Shown piece after piece: positions 29,269 to 36,972 of a DNA stretch of 44,517 nucleotides. The position numbers and the translations under genes were made by a program. Under the pieces are notes generated by a model. That model had not been told where the DNA came from. It saw nothing but the letters and a program-made list of their open reading frames with translations, and made no database searches. Source of the stretch: Candidatus Uhrbacteria bacterium (GTDB lineage: Bacteria; Patescibacteriota; Patescibacteriia; UBA9934); the NCBI GenBank assembly GCA_903848275.1, contig CAINGB010000045.1:1-44517 (forward strand). Reading direction: 5' to 3'. Numbering within the stretch: the stretch's first letter is position 1; each line of letters opens with the position of its first letter.

Positions 29269-30306
29269 TTATGTCTTCGTACTTAAAGGGAGTTTGAGGG
29301 TGACCGTGGTGCCGTGACCGGGAGTGCTGATCATACTGACGGTGCCGCCCAAGTCGGCCATGATGGATTGCACGATGGCGAGACCGAGGCCAGAGCCGCC
29401 AGTGGCGCGAGAACGGCTTTGTTCAACACGCCAGAAACGGTCGAAGATGCGCTCGAGGTCCGCTGGTGCGATGCCGATGCCGGTGTCGATGACGGTGACG
29501 ATGGCTGATTGCTCGTCGACGCCGATCGATACGTCGACGCTGCCGTTATCTTTATTGTAAACGATGGCGTTGTTGATGATGTTGCTCAAAGCGACGTCGA
29601 GGAGGTCGCGATTGGCGTGGATGTTGATGAGGTGAGGAGAAGGTGAGAGATGAAGGGTGATGTGGTGTGATTCGGCGACGGATTTGAGGCGGTCGACGGC
29701 TGAGATGACGAGTTCGATGAGGTTTATGGCTGTGGCTGGGCGAGGTGGGGAGTTGTGTTCGTCGAGTTTGGAGAGTAGGAGGAGATCGGCAACTAGGCGG
29801 CGCATGCGTTCTATTTCTTCCAGGTGGCTGTCGATTTGAGCGAGGACTTCTTCATTAGTAGCGACCAGCCGTTCGTTTTCAAAGTCGGTTTTGAGGATGG
29901 CGAGAGGAGTGCGAAGTTCGTGGCTGGCGTCGCTTAAGAATTTCTTTTGAGCGCTGTAGGCGGCGCGGATTGGTTTGATAGTGGAACCAGCCACGAGGTA
30001 GCTGACAATGCCGGCAATGACAAGGAGAATGCCGTTGACGATGACCAGGGTTTGGATAAGATCCGAGCGGACGTCTTCGGCGGTTGGTACTGGAACGAGC
30101 TCGGAACGTTCGAGGTCAAAACGAAGGCCGTGAAAACGGTTTTGTAGTTGCTCATTAAAAACGCCACGCGTGACGGCACTCGAAATAATGAGAATGGCGG
30201 CGAGAACCACGATGTAGAGCATGGTCAGCCAGAAACGAGTGGCGCCTAGGCGTTCCTCAAACGAGACGGTAGCCTTTGCCCCAGACGGTTTGGATGCGTT
30301 TTGCAT
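29269..30306 (-). CDS. Sensor histidine kinase
   Basis: About 345 residues if started at 30306 (MQNASKPSGAKATV); the frame is open to 30372. Two membrane helices (FWLTMLYIVVLAAILIISSA and LVIVNGILLVIAGIVSYLV) flank a short extracellular loop of about 50 residues. The HisKA domain follows with the phospho-acceptor His in KKFLSDASHELRTPLAIL. Then HATPase boxes: N box LSNIINNAIVYNKD, G1 VIDTGIGIAP, F box IFDRFWR and G2 GGSGLGLAIV. All catalytic boxes are intact. Its start overlaps the end of the response regulator gene by 50 nt, so the pair is translated together. The signal sensed is unknown. Confidence 0.92.
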   Translation of the reverse strand: MQNASKPSGAKATVSFEERLGATRFWLTMLYIVVLAAILIISSAVTRGVFNEQLQNRFHGLRFDLERSELVPVPTAEDVRSDLIQTLVIVNGILLVIAGIVSYLVAGSTIKPIRAAYSAQKKFLSDASHELRTPLAILKTDFENERLVATNEEVLAQIDSHLEEIERMRRLVADLLLLSKLDEHNSPPRPATAINLIELVISAVDRLKSVAESHHITLHLSPSPHLINIHANRDLLDVALSNIINNAIVYNKDNGSVDVSIGVDEQSAIVTVIDTGIGIAPADLERIFDRFWRVEQSRSRATGGSGLGLAIVQSIMADLGGTVSMISTPGHGTTVTLKLPLSTKT

Positions 30307-30919
30307 AAGCTTTGGGTAATTTCTTGCGTAAGTTTTTGAGGTGGACGTCGACGACGTTGCTGAAGGAGTCAAAGAAACGGTCCCAAACGTGAGTTAGAAT
30401 ATCTTCGCGGGTGACGACAGCGCCCTGATTGCGGAGGAAGTACTCGAGGAGGCCGTATTCGCGGAGGGTTAATTCGATAGGCTTGTCGTCGACGGTGAGA
30501 GTTTGACTGCGAGTGTCGAGTTTAAGCGTACCGAGGGTGAGGACGTCGCTGACAACTTGGGGAGCGCGGCGGAGAATGGTGCGAATGCGGGCCACGAGCT
30601 CTTCGAACGAGAACGGCTTGACCAAGTAGTCGTCAGCACCGAGGTTGAGGCCTTCCACTTTGGCGTCGATGGCGTCTTTGGCGGTTAAGAAGAGGATGGG
30701 GACGTTATTGCCGGCTGTGCGGAGGTTTTGGCAAACTGTGAAGCCGTCACGGAGGGGCATCATGACATCTAAAATGACCAGATCGTAGTCGTTACCACGG
30801 GCCATATTTTCGCCCTCCACGCCGTCAAAGGCAAAATCGACCGCGTAACCGCGGGCCTGGAGGCCTAAAACTAGGCCCTTATTCAACTTTGGTTCGTCTT
30901 CTACCACCAATAGCTTCAT
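30257..30919 (-). CDS. OmpR-family response regulator
   Basis: 220 residues: receiver domain 1-120 with the acidic pair in LLVVEDEP, phospho-acceptor Asp in YDLVILDVMMPLRDG, Thr in ILFLTAKD and the Lys in YLVKPFSFEELVARI. A winged-helix DNA-binding domain follows with ELTLREYGLLEYFLRNQG, SNVVDVHLKNLRKKL and VWGKGYRLV. A TATAGT box preceded by TGG lies 8 nt before the ATG, giving a leaderless mRNA. Partner of the overlapping histidine kinase gene. Confidence 0.95.
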   Translation of the reverse strand: MKLLVVEDEPKLNKGLVLGLQARGYAVDFAFDGVEGENMARGNDYDLVILDVMMPLRDGFTVCQNLRTAGNNVPILFLTAKDAIDAKVEGLNLGADDYLVKPFSFEELVARIRTILRRAPQVVSDVLTLGTLKLDTRSQTLTVDDKPIELTLREYGLLEYFLRNQGAVVTREDILTHVWDRFFDSFSNVVDVHLKNLRKKLPKAYAKRIQTVWGKGYRLV

Positions 30920-30997
30920 ACCTAAGTACTATACCAGAGAGGTATGAAGCGGCAATGAAGTTGGGGTTGACAGGGCTATAGTGTAAAATCTAAATAT

Positions 30998-31171
30998 ATG
31001 AACAATGACAAAATATCAGAATGCCCGGTGTGCGGAGGTAAAGAAACGGCGACTGGGAAGAGTGAGATGAGGGAGAGCAAGACATGGTACGAGATGAAGT
31101 GTGAGGAGTGCGGGAGTGTTGGTTGGGAATGGGCGAAGGAGTGGGAGGAGAGTAATGAGGTTAGCGAGTAA
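30998..31171 (+). CDS. Small zinc-ribbon protein
   Basis: 57 residues. Four cysteines in two knuckles, ECPVCGGK near residue 8 and KCEECGSVGWEW near residue 35, form a zinc-ribbon. The rest is Lys/Glu-rich. Such small ribbons often bind nucleic acid or partner proteins; the role here is unknown. Its last 11 nt overlap the end of the convergent GH6 gene. No Shine-Dalgarno is seen; a TAAAAT box (30984-30989) lies 8 nt before the ATG, in line with other leaderless genes here. Confidence 0.75.
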   Translation: MNNDKISECPVCGGKETATGKSEMRESKTWYEMKCEECGSVGWEWAKEWEESNEVSE

Positions 31172-32564
31172 GGTCGAGGGCGTAGTCGAGCCACCAAGTG
31201 CCGGCGCTTGGGCCGCCGTTGCAGGTGCCGTCGGATTCGCCGGGTGGTTTGACCCAGAGATAGGAGTCGATGAGGGCATTACCGGTGTTGGTGGTGGGGT
31301 TTTGGCCGAGGTGGCGACCAGTTGGATTGCACCATTGTCCGTTCGAGCCATTGCCGTTACGACTGGTGTCGATGATGAAATGTTTGTTGCTCACGAGATT
31401 GCTGATAGTGGTGCCGTAGGTGGTGTTGGCCTCGGTGGTGTAAAAATTTGAGACGTTGAGAGAAAAGCCGTCGGCGGCAGCGATGTTGGCGGCGGTTAAA
31501 CGGCTGGCCATGATAGTGGCGTCGACCCAATCGGCGTGGCCGGCGTCGAGGTAGACGGTCGAGTTGGCAGAGGATTTGAGGATAGTGATGGCGCTGCTCA
31601 GTAAGGCGAGGCGAGCAGTTGTGACGCAAGAGGCGGAGGTGGCGTCGGGCTCGAGGATAATGACGGCTGGACGGTTGTTGAGGCCGGTAGCGAAATTGGT
31701 AATCCAGGTGAGATAGTTGGCGTCCGAGTCAGCGCCACCTGAGGAGTAACTGCCGCAGTCGCGGTTAGGAATGTTGTAGGTGACGAGGAGGGGAAGTTCG
31801 TTTGCGGCTGTGGCGGCGGTGACGTAAGAGTCGACGTCTGAGGTAATGTTGCTATTCCAGTCGCCGAACCATTTGGCGACGGGTTGCGAGGCGATGAGTT
31901 CGAGGGCGGTAGCATCGGTTGGGTTAGAACCAGCCCAGGCGGTGATTTGCTGCTGGGCGTTGGAGTTGGGGTCAATGTAAAATAATATGGATGAGCTTTG
32001 ACTTGGCTCGGAAGAGGTTTGATCTGGTGTGGAGACGAGTTGTGAACGAGTTTTTAGGACTGAGAGATTGGGAGAGTAGTCAAGAGAGGTGAGGTCGAGG
32101 CCGCGGGTGAAATGCGGGAAGATGGTTGGTGGGAGATCGATGACATAATTGGCCCAGTTGGCACCGTAGAGACTGGTGGCGAGAGCTTCGGTAGTGAGCC
32201 AGCGGAGTTGTTGGCTATTGTCGACGACGTAAGTGCGAGCGTCGCTTTGGATTTTGACGAGGACGACGTTGGGCTTGGGGAGGACTAAGGTTGATAAGGG
32301 GAGTGAAGCGAGGATGCTGTCGGAGACCGTGATGACGCGATCGAAATTATTTTGCCAGGTGAAGAAAATCTGTTCGTTAATGAATGCGTGGCGCTGTAGG
32401 TGGCCGTTTTGATCAAGGTCAACGTAATAGACGTCGGAAAAATTAGGGCCTTTAAGATAGCTGCCGGATTCGACTGTGCTGGCGGCGAGGGTTGGTGCGA
32501 ACGGTCCAAGAACGATTAGTGATAGCAGCAAGAAAGGTCTAAAGTAGTAGAGATAGAATTTCAT
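31161..32564 (-). CDS. GH6 glycoside hydrolase with CPR-type surface module
   Basis: 467 residues. Signal peptide ends near APTLAAST. Residues about 35-155 contain FSDVYYVDLDQNGHLQRHAF, FTWQNNFDRVITVSDSIL and LTTEALATSLYGANWANYV, a module I recall from many predicted CPR surface proteins. After a Ser-rich linker a GH6 domain begins near 205. It keeps the family's catalytic region (VTYNIPNRDCGSYSSGGA, Asp269), the second acidic site VIILEPD (Asp307), LDAGHADW, FIIDTSRNGNG, WCNPTGRHLGQNP and WVKPPGESDGTC. GH6 enzymes are inverting cellulases/endoglucanases. An exported cellulase-like enzyme is unusual for such a reduced cell. Confidence 0.92.
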   Translation of the reverse strand: MKFYLYYFRPFLLLSLIVLGPFAPTLAASTVESGSYLKGPNFSDVYYVDLDQNGHLQRHAFINEQIFFTWQNNFDRVITVSDSILASLPLSTLVLPKPNVVLVKIQSDARTYVVDNSQQLRWLTTEALATSLYGANWANYVIDLPPTIFPHFTRGLDLTSLDYSPNLSVLKTRSQLVSTPDQTSSEPSQSSSILFYIDPNSNAQQQITAWAGSNPTDATALELIASQPVAKWFGDWNSNITSDVDSYVTAATAANELPLLVTYNIPNRDCGSYSSGGADSDANYLTWITNFATGLNNRPAVIILEPDATSASCVTTARLALLSSAITILKSSANSTVYLDAGHADWVDATIMASRLTAANIAAADGFSLNVSNFYTTEANTTYGTTISNLVSNKHFIIDTSRNGNGSNGQWCNPTGRHLGQNPTTNTGNALIDSYLWVKPPGESDGTCNGGPSAGTWWLDYALDLTR

Positions 32565-32614
32565 ACATTAGGCGAGTATGGTAAGATAGGGGAACTGATG
32601 CTTTAAGTTATAGT

Positions 32615-33493
32615 ATGACTGATAATAAGACAGGTGAACAGACAGATCCAGGAATAGCGAAGAAGGTTGAGGTAGTTGACAATAGAGTTGCAAATGTTGA
32701 ATTAGCGAATGTGATGGAGCAGGAACAGGGGGTTAAAATTGAAACTTTGGCGCAGGCGTTGGAAAGTGGACGGCCATACATGGAAGACATGGTGACCAAA
32801 AGAAATGAGTTTAAAAGGCCGTATCGTGAAAGTTTACAAGAACGGGCGGAGAAGTTAGGAGAGGTTGAGACTTTGCGGGAATTACAGAAACAGGTAGAAG
32901 ACTTGCGGGCTCTATTACTGGCGCGAACTGGACCTAATCCGACGCCAGAGCAGATTATGTGGGCGCAAAATGAAGCGCGTGAGGGGCTGTTGAAGTTGGC
33001 ACACGTCGCGCGAGCTTTTACGAGACATCACCGCGTGCCGCCGTTTAGAGTCGGTGGAGCGATGTTGGCTTTGCGTAAGGTAAGTGAAGAAGATGGTAAT
33101 CCGTGGGCAGTAGCTTTTGCGGCTAATACAAAAGTTGATGATAATCACGACGCGACTCCGAAGGGGGAAAAATGGTGCGCCGAGCAGTATTTGATGGATT
33201 TAGTTGCAGAGCCAACCAGTCCTAGTGAAACTGGTATTTATAAAATTCTTTCTTTTGGGGTAGTGGCTGAACCGAGAAGCGATGACAAGAGTGGTAAGTT
33301 GCATGAGACATTGACTCCTTGTGCTATTTGTCGAGACAGAATGGTGTATGACCCTAAGTTAACTGGGCAGGCGGGAATTCTTTCACTCGAGACAGAGATT
33401 GTGACACAAAGTGTGGAGGATCCGGCCGCGAAGAGAATCGATCCGGTTGCACATTTGCATGGTATGCATGGTGAGAGTATTGAGGTTGACTAA
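32615..33493 (+). CDS. Cytidine-deaminase-fold protein with helical N-terminus
   Basis: 292 residues. The N-terminal half (30-135) is charged and helical, with a coiled-coil-like VETLRELQKQVEDLRALLLA. From about residue 150 it follows the cytidine deaminase fold: WAVAFAANTKVDD, then the zinc-site CAE (KWCAEQYLMD, Cys188 and Glu190) and PCAIC (LTPCAICRDRM, Cys236 and Cys239), as in tetrameric deaminases (CAE...PCxxC). A 45-residue stretch between the two zinc motifs has strands IYKILSFGVVAE. The usual substrate-binding N-terminal FExN motif is not obvious, so the substrate may not be cytidine. A terminator follows. Confidence 0.7.
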   Translation: MTDNKTGEQTDPGIAKKVEVVDNRVANVELANVMEQEQGVKIETLAQALESGRPYMEDMVTKRNEFKRPYRESLQERAEKLGEVETLRELQKQVEDLRALLLARTGPNPTPEQIMWAQNEAREGLLKLAHVARAFTRHHRVPPFRVGGAMLALRKVSEEDGNPWAVAFAANTKVDDNHDATPKGEKWCAEQYLMDLVAEPTSPSETGIYKILSFGVVAEPRSDDKSGKLHETLTPCAICRDRMVYDPKLTGQAGILSLETEIVTQSVEDPAAKRIDPVAHLHGMHGESIEVD

Positions 33494-33513
33494 AAAATGA
33501 GTTTTTGTGAACA

Positions 33514-33545
33514 AAAATACGGCAGCCGAGGCTGTCGTATTTTTT
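33514..33545. terminator. Bidirectional terminator between deaminase-like gene and tRNA-Ser
   Basis: AATACGGCAGCC and GGCTGTCGTATT form a long stem with one G-T pair; T-run on the plus strand, A-run on the other side. Serves the converging deaminase-like gene and tRNA-Ser. Confidence 0.85.
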
Positions 33546-33633
33546 GGCGGAAGGGGAGAGATTCGAACTCTCGAAACCTTGCGGCTTACGCGATTTCGAG
33601 TCGCGCGCACTAGACCAGCTATGCGACCCTTCC
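33545..33633 (-). tRNA. tRNA-Ser (CGA)
   Basis: 89 nt with encoded CCA. Acceptor GGAAGGG/CCCTTCC, discriminator G as required for Ser, anticodon arm CGCGACTCGAAATCGCG with anticodon CGA, a long variable arm (TAAGCCGCAAGGTTTC) typical of tRNA-Ser, and T arm GAGAGTTCGAATCTCTC. Confidence 0.95.
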
Positions 33634-33682
33634 TCCTTTACCCAGCGGTCTAATAAACCATGAGTATGGGGATAATAGCTGT

Positions 33683-35002
33683 TTATTTGGCCAAAGGCAA
33701 GACTTTGGTTTGTTGCGAATTAAGGTAAACCGTGGCGGATAGGAGTAAAGCTGTCAGCATAGCGAGGTCGTTTTTGAAGAAGGGGACGTCGACGAGGCCG
33801 TGGATAATGATGGTGAAGAAGGCTGCAAGCAGCATGAGGCGCCCGAGCTCAGCTCGGTTTTGAGTTTGCGACCAAAGCTGAGCTTTGGTTGGGAGGAGGG
33901 TTTTAAGAATAAAAAATGAGATGATCAAGAAGGCTAAGAGGCCGGGGAGGCCGAGTTCGACCCAGATGTTTAAGAAGATGTTGTGGGGGTATTGGAAGAT
34001 TTCGAAGTAGCTGGCGTCGTGATAAGGGGCGATGACCGTGGGGAAGCTAGAGAGGCCTGCGCCAAGGAGAGGATGGTCGCGGAGCATCGATAATGTTTCG
34101 TGCCACATTTGGGTACGGGCGGTGCCGCTGACGTCGTGAAGAAGGATTTTTGTGCGGATGGTGGGAATGGTGAGAGCGCCGATGAGGGCGAGGAGGACGA
34201 GGGCCGTGCTGACGAATTTTGTGGTGCGAGAGACTTTGGAAAGAAGGAGGGTGAGGAAGAGGGCGGCGGGGATGGCGAGGAAGGCGGCTTCGGTTTGAGC
34301 GAGGATGATGGCTCCGGAGATGAGAATTATTGAGATAATGAGCGTCGAGCTCAGCTCGATTTTTTGTTTGCGGCCAAAGCTCAGCTTTGGCAGGCTAAAG
34401 AGGAATACGAGAAGCATTGATAAAATTGGGGCGAGGAAGAGGCCGACGGCGTTCGGGAAGTCGAATACAGATGTTACTCGATGTTCGGCGAGCCAGGCGA
34501 GGGGGAAGCCGAGGCCGGTGAAGTATTGAGCGAAGCCGATAAGGGCAACGACGACGGCGCTGGCGGCGAGGGCGATGAAAGCAGAGGTCCAGTCGGTGGT
34601 TTTTTTGAAGGTTGATAAGGTGAGAATAAGAATGATGGCTGGTTCGAGATAGTAGGCTTTGAGGATGCCGAGAGCGGTGAAGATGTTAGGAGCGTGAAGA
34701 GTGGCGAGGATTAGTGTAATTAAAATGAGGATAAGAGCGGGCCAGCTCAGCTGGCTTGTTGGTTTGCGGCCAAAGCTCAGCTTTGGCAGAGAGGTCCACT
34801 GTTTTTTAAGGAGCCAAACCGAGAATAAAATGAGGGTGAAGATTTCTAAAGCTGTTGTTGGGAGAGGGCCTAAGGAGAAACGGAGGAGATAAGTTGGGAG
34901 AAGGCCGCAGAAGAGGACGAGAGATAAATGAAAATTACGCCAAGCGAGAATGGTGAAAGAGGTGAAGAGGATGATGAGAAAAGCAGCGTAGAACATATTC
35001 AC
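33683..35002 (-). CDS. O-antigen ligase/polymerase-like membrane protein with three inserted repeats
   Basis: 439 residues, about 10-12 hydrophobic segments. The C-terminal part carries the Wzy/WaaL-type loop region (WHETLSMLRDHPLLGAGLSS, then IFQYPHNIFLNIWVELGLPG), which is the characteristic ligase/polymerase signature, so the protein probably handles lipid-linked glycans at the outer membrane face. Three family B repeats are translated inside it: residues 73-87 (PKLSFGRKPTSQLSW), 205-219 (PKLSFGRKQKIELSS) and about 372-387 (TKAQLWSQTQNRAELG). Each adds 15 codons and sits in loops between membrane segments. The first two are read in one frame, the third in another. The flippase gene lies upstream. 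Confidence 0.88.
   Translation of the reverse strand: MNMFYAAFLIILFTSFTILAWRNFHLSLVLFCGLLPTYLLRFSLGPLPTTALEIFTLILFSVWLLKKQWTSLPKLSFGRKPTSQLSWPALILILITLILATLHAPNIFTALGILKAYYLEPAIILILTLSTFKKTTDWTSAFIALAASAVVVALIGFAQYFTGLGFPLAWLAEHRVTSVFDFPNAVGLFLAPILSMLLVFLFSLPKLSFGRKQKIELSSTLIISIILISGAIILAQTEAAFLAIPAALFLTLLLSKVSRTTKFVSTALVLLALIGALTIPTIRTKILLHDVSGTARTQMWHETLSMLRDHPLLGAGLSSFPTVIAPYHDASYFEIFQYPHNIFLNIWVELGLPGLLAFLIISFFILKTLLPTKAQLWSQTQNRAELGRLMLLAAFFTIIIHGLVDVPFFKNDLAMLTALLLSATVYLNSQQTKVLPLAK
33844..33888. repeat. Family B double palindrome, copy 4 (inside gene)
   Basis: 45 nt: CGAGCTCAGCTCG, spacer ending TTTGCGA, CCAAAGCTGAGCTTTGG. The first palindrome has CG...CG instead of CC...GG, a paired change. 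Translated in a different frame from copies 5 and 6 of the same gene. Confidence 0.9.
34346..34390. repeat. Family B double palindrome, copy 5 (inside gene)
   Basis: 45 nt: CGAGCTCAGCTCG, spacer ending TTTGCGG, CCAAAGCTCAGCTTTGG. Translated as 15 residues beginning PKLSFGR. Confidence 0.9.
34742..34786. repeat. Family B double palindrome, copy 6 (inside gene)
   Basis: 45 nt: CCAGCTCAGCTGG, spacer ending TTTGCGG, CCAAAGCTCAGCTTTGG. Translated as PKLSFGRKPTSQLSW. Confidence 0.9.
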
Positions 35003-35013
35003 TTGGGTTTAAA

Positions 35014-35034
35014 GGTCAACGCGAGACTCGGGGA
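35014..35034. repeat. Fragment of the structured element seen at 23778
   Basis: A 21-nt exact match to 23777-23797 (begins GGTCAACGCG, continues AGACTCGGGGA). Only this left edge is present; it abuts family A copy 3 three bases later. Confidence 0.6.
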
Positions 35035-35037
35035 TAG

Positions 35038-35210
35038 GGCCAAGGCTCGGGGTGCGAAAGTTCGTCGGGTCCTGCCGTTTGGCCACCCTCCCGGGTGCTC
35101 ACTAGGCGTTCCGCGCCCGGCAGGGGACCTGGCTCGCGTCACCCGACTAAAAGATGTTTGGCCTGCCACGTCGGTCGCGACCGACGTGGCCTGCCCCTCG
35201 CTACTTGGCC
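35038..35210. repeat. Family A structured repeat, copy 3, interrupted by a family C palindrome
   Basis: 173 nt. The same ends and internal pairs as the other copies, but 28 nt longer because the 24-bp palindrome (35166-35189) plus a duplicated CCTG interrupts its right arm within GGCCTGCCCC. Lies between the convergently ordered ends and starts of the ligase-like and flippase-like genes. Confidence 0.88.
35166..35189. repeat. Family C 24-bp perfect palindrome, copy 1 (nested in family A)
   Basis: Begins CCACGTCGGTCG and continues with its exact complement. Flanked on both sides by CCTG (35162-35165 and 35190-35193). Uninterrupted family A copies have a single CCTG here, so this looks like an insertion with a 4-bp target duplication. 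Confidence 0.88.
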
Positions 35211-35225
35211 TTAAAGACTCAGGCT

Positions 35226-36653
35226 CTACAGTTTACTTGGCGAAACAAGCTGGAGGAGTTGTTTGGGGCTCGGGCCACCGAAGAGAGGGAGGGTTAAGAG
35301 ATAGACGATGACGCCGAAGATAATGGAGAGAGTGACGTGTGGGAGAGGGATGAGAGTGACCGCGAAGTACATGACGAGACCAGAGAGGAGGGCGGCGAAG
35401 AGACGTGCGAGGGAGAGCTTTGTTTTGGTAGTGGTGAGAACGACGACGGCGGTGATGATAGCGATGAGAGTTTCCGAACCGAGGGTGACCCAGGCGGCCG
35501 CGATCATGCCGTAATGGGTGATACCGTAGATGTAACCGATAGTGGCGACAATGGCGACAAAGAGATAGCCGAGGATCATGGGACGCTGCTTGTGAATGGC
35601 GACGACGGTGTGGCCGAAGAGGGAGCTGATGAAGACGGCGGCCGTGGCTGGCCCGAGAATAGCGAGAATGCGGCCACCAGAGGCGAGGTCTGGATCGATG
35701 AGAGCGAGGAGTGGGCCGCCGAGGGCGATGGCACCGAGAGCGTAAGGTACGGCCAGGAGAACAAGGCCGTCAAAACCACGTTGGAGATGTTCGCGGAAGC
35801 TCGTGTGGTCGCGCTTAGCCCAAGCAAAAGTCATGAGGGGCAGCATGAGGCCCATGAACATGACAGGGACGGTCGTCACAACGTCGACAAATTTATAAGC
35901 GGCAGCGTAGAGACCAATGTCGTGATTGGCAATGTGGAGAAGTGACATGAAGAAAACGTCGCCTTTGAGGTAGACCAGGTTGAGGGCGCCGGAGAGACCG
36001 ACGGGCCAGGTGCGGAGAAACGCGAGGCGCCAAATAGCCAGGTCAACTTTAGGTTTTATGTGGCCGAATTTGAAAACGGCGAAGAGGGTGATGGTGAGCT
36101 GAATAATGCTGCCGACAATGAAAATGCTGGTGGCGATGACGATTGAAGGGGCGAAAAGGGGGAGTAAGGCGGCGAGAACGAAGACAAAAGTACGGTTGAG
36201 AGTTTCGGCGAGGACGACGTAGTGAATGGCTAAGCGTTTTTGGAAGACGCCGGCGAACATTGAAGCGACGGAGCCAAAGAAGAAGGAGGCGCAGGAGAGG
36301 ACGGCGGCGAGTTTTACTTCGGGGGAGTAGGGGAAAAAGAAGACCAGGGCGGCGCCGAAGCTGAGAAAGAGAAAGGCGGAGAGGAGGCGTAAAGTGAGAA
36401 CGCCGCCCAGGATGCGCTTTTCATCGGCTTCTGGTTCCGCGATCATCTGAGCGGTGGTGAGGGTGAGGCCGAAGTCGACGATGATGGCGAAAATGGAGCC
36501 GTAAGTGAGGGCGACGGAGAGAGCACCGAGGCCAGTGGTGTGCAAGTATTTGAGGAGTAAGACAAAGGTAATGAGGGAAAGTGCCGTGCCTAGGCCTTTG
36601 CCAATAATCTGGACGAGGGCGTTTTTGGCGAGTTTTTGGTTTAAGTCGGACAT
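35226..36653 (-). CDS. Polysaccharide flippase-like membrane protein (Wzx/MATE type)
   Basis: 475 residues with about 12-14 hydrophobic segments and the Wzx/RfbX N-terminal pattern LAKNALVQIIGKGLGTALSL followed by YLHTTGLGALSVALTYGSIF. Members flip lipid-linked oligosaccharides across the membrane. Together with the downstream ligase-like gene, and galU elsewhere in the window, it suggests a surface polysaccharide pathway. Family A repeats lie on both sides of the gene. No repeat lies within the coding sequence. The stop is 16 nt from the end of family A copy 3. Confidence 0.88.
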   Translation of the reverse strand: MSDLNQKLAKNALVQIIGKGLGTALSLITFVLLLKYLHTTGLGALSVALTYGSIFAIIVDFGLTLTTAQMIAEPEADEKRILGGVLTLRLLSAFLFLSFGAALVFFFPYSPEVKLAAVLSCASFFFGSVASMFAGVFQKRLAIHYVVLAETLNRTFVFVLAALLPLFAPSIVIATSIFIVGSIIQLTITLFAVFKFGHIKPKVDLAIWRLAFLRTWPVGLSGALNLVYLKGDVFFMSLLHIANHDIGLYAAAYKFVDVVTTVPVMFMGLMLPLMTFAWAKRDHTSFREHLQRGFDGLVLLAVPYALGAIALGGPLLALIDPDLASGGRILAILGPATAAVFISSLFGHTVVAIHKQRPMILGYLFVAIVATIGYIYGITHYGMIAAAWVTLGSETLIAIITAVVVLTTTKTKLSLARLFAALLSGLVMYFAVTLIPLPHVTLSIIFGVIVYLLTLPLFGGPSPKQLLQLVSPSKL

Positions 36654-36748
36654 AAGAATTATAGTGAGTATGCCAGTTAGAAAGCATTTTTACCAATTAC
36701 CGATAGATATTCCGTCTTTGCGAGCGTCAGCGAAGCAATCTTGCGTAT

Positions 36749-36893
36749 GGCCAAGGCTCGGGGTGCAGGAGTTCGTCGGGTCCTGCCGCTTGGCCACCCT
36801 ACCAGGTGCTCACTAGGCGTTCCGCGCCCGGCAGGGGACCTGGCTCGCGTCACCCGACTACAAGATATTTGGCCTGCCCCTCGCTACTTGGCC
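36749..36893. repeat. Family A structured repeat, copy 4
   Basis: 145 nt, closest to copy 3 (shared ACTAGGCGTTCCGCGCCCGG) but without the inserted palindrome. Lies in the 319-nt gap between the divergent flippase gene and SpoIID-domain gene; the rest of this gap holds the -10 box below and nothing else I can identify. Confidence 0.88.
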
Positions 36894-36957
36894 TTACAAA
36901 CTCTAAAAAATTTATTGTTCTTCATGATTAGTGGATAAGTTTGGGCTGAAAAAGTGT

Positions 36958-36963
36958 TATAAT
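36958..36963 (+). promoter_or_regulatory. Extended -10 promoter of the SpoIID-domain gene
   Basis: TATAAT preceded by TGT, ending 9 nt before the ATG at 36973. No good -35 at 17 nt. Predicted leaderless. Confidence 0.55.
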
Positions 36964-36972
36964 GAGAGTACT

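Noticed and set aside
29091-29297. Open frames through family A copies giving a shared GDLARVTRL-type peptide (also at 14453-14647, 34928-35311 and 36741-36938)
   Set aside because: The similarity is that of the DNA repeat itself; frames have no common start or end, and palindromic structure with paired changes explains the conservation better than coding.
33844-34786. Family B copies considered as CRISPR repeats
   Set aside because: Only three copies, with unequal gaps of about 350-460 nt that are coding sequence; no spacer pattern and no cas genes.
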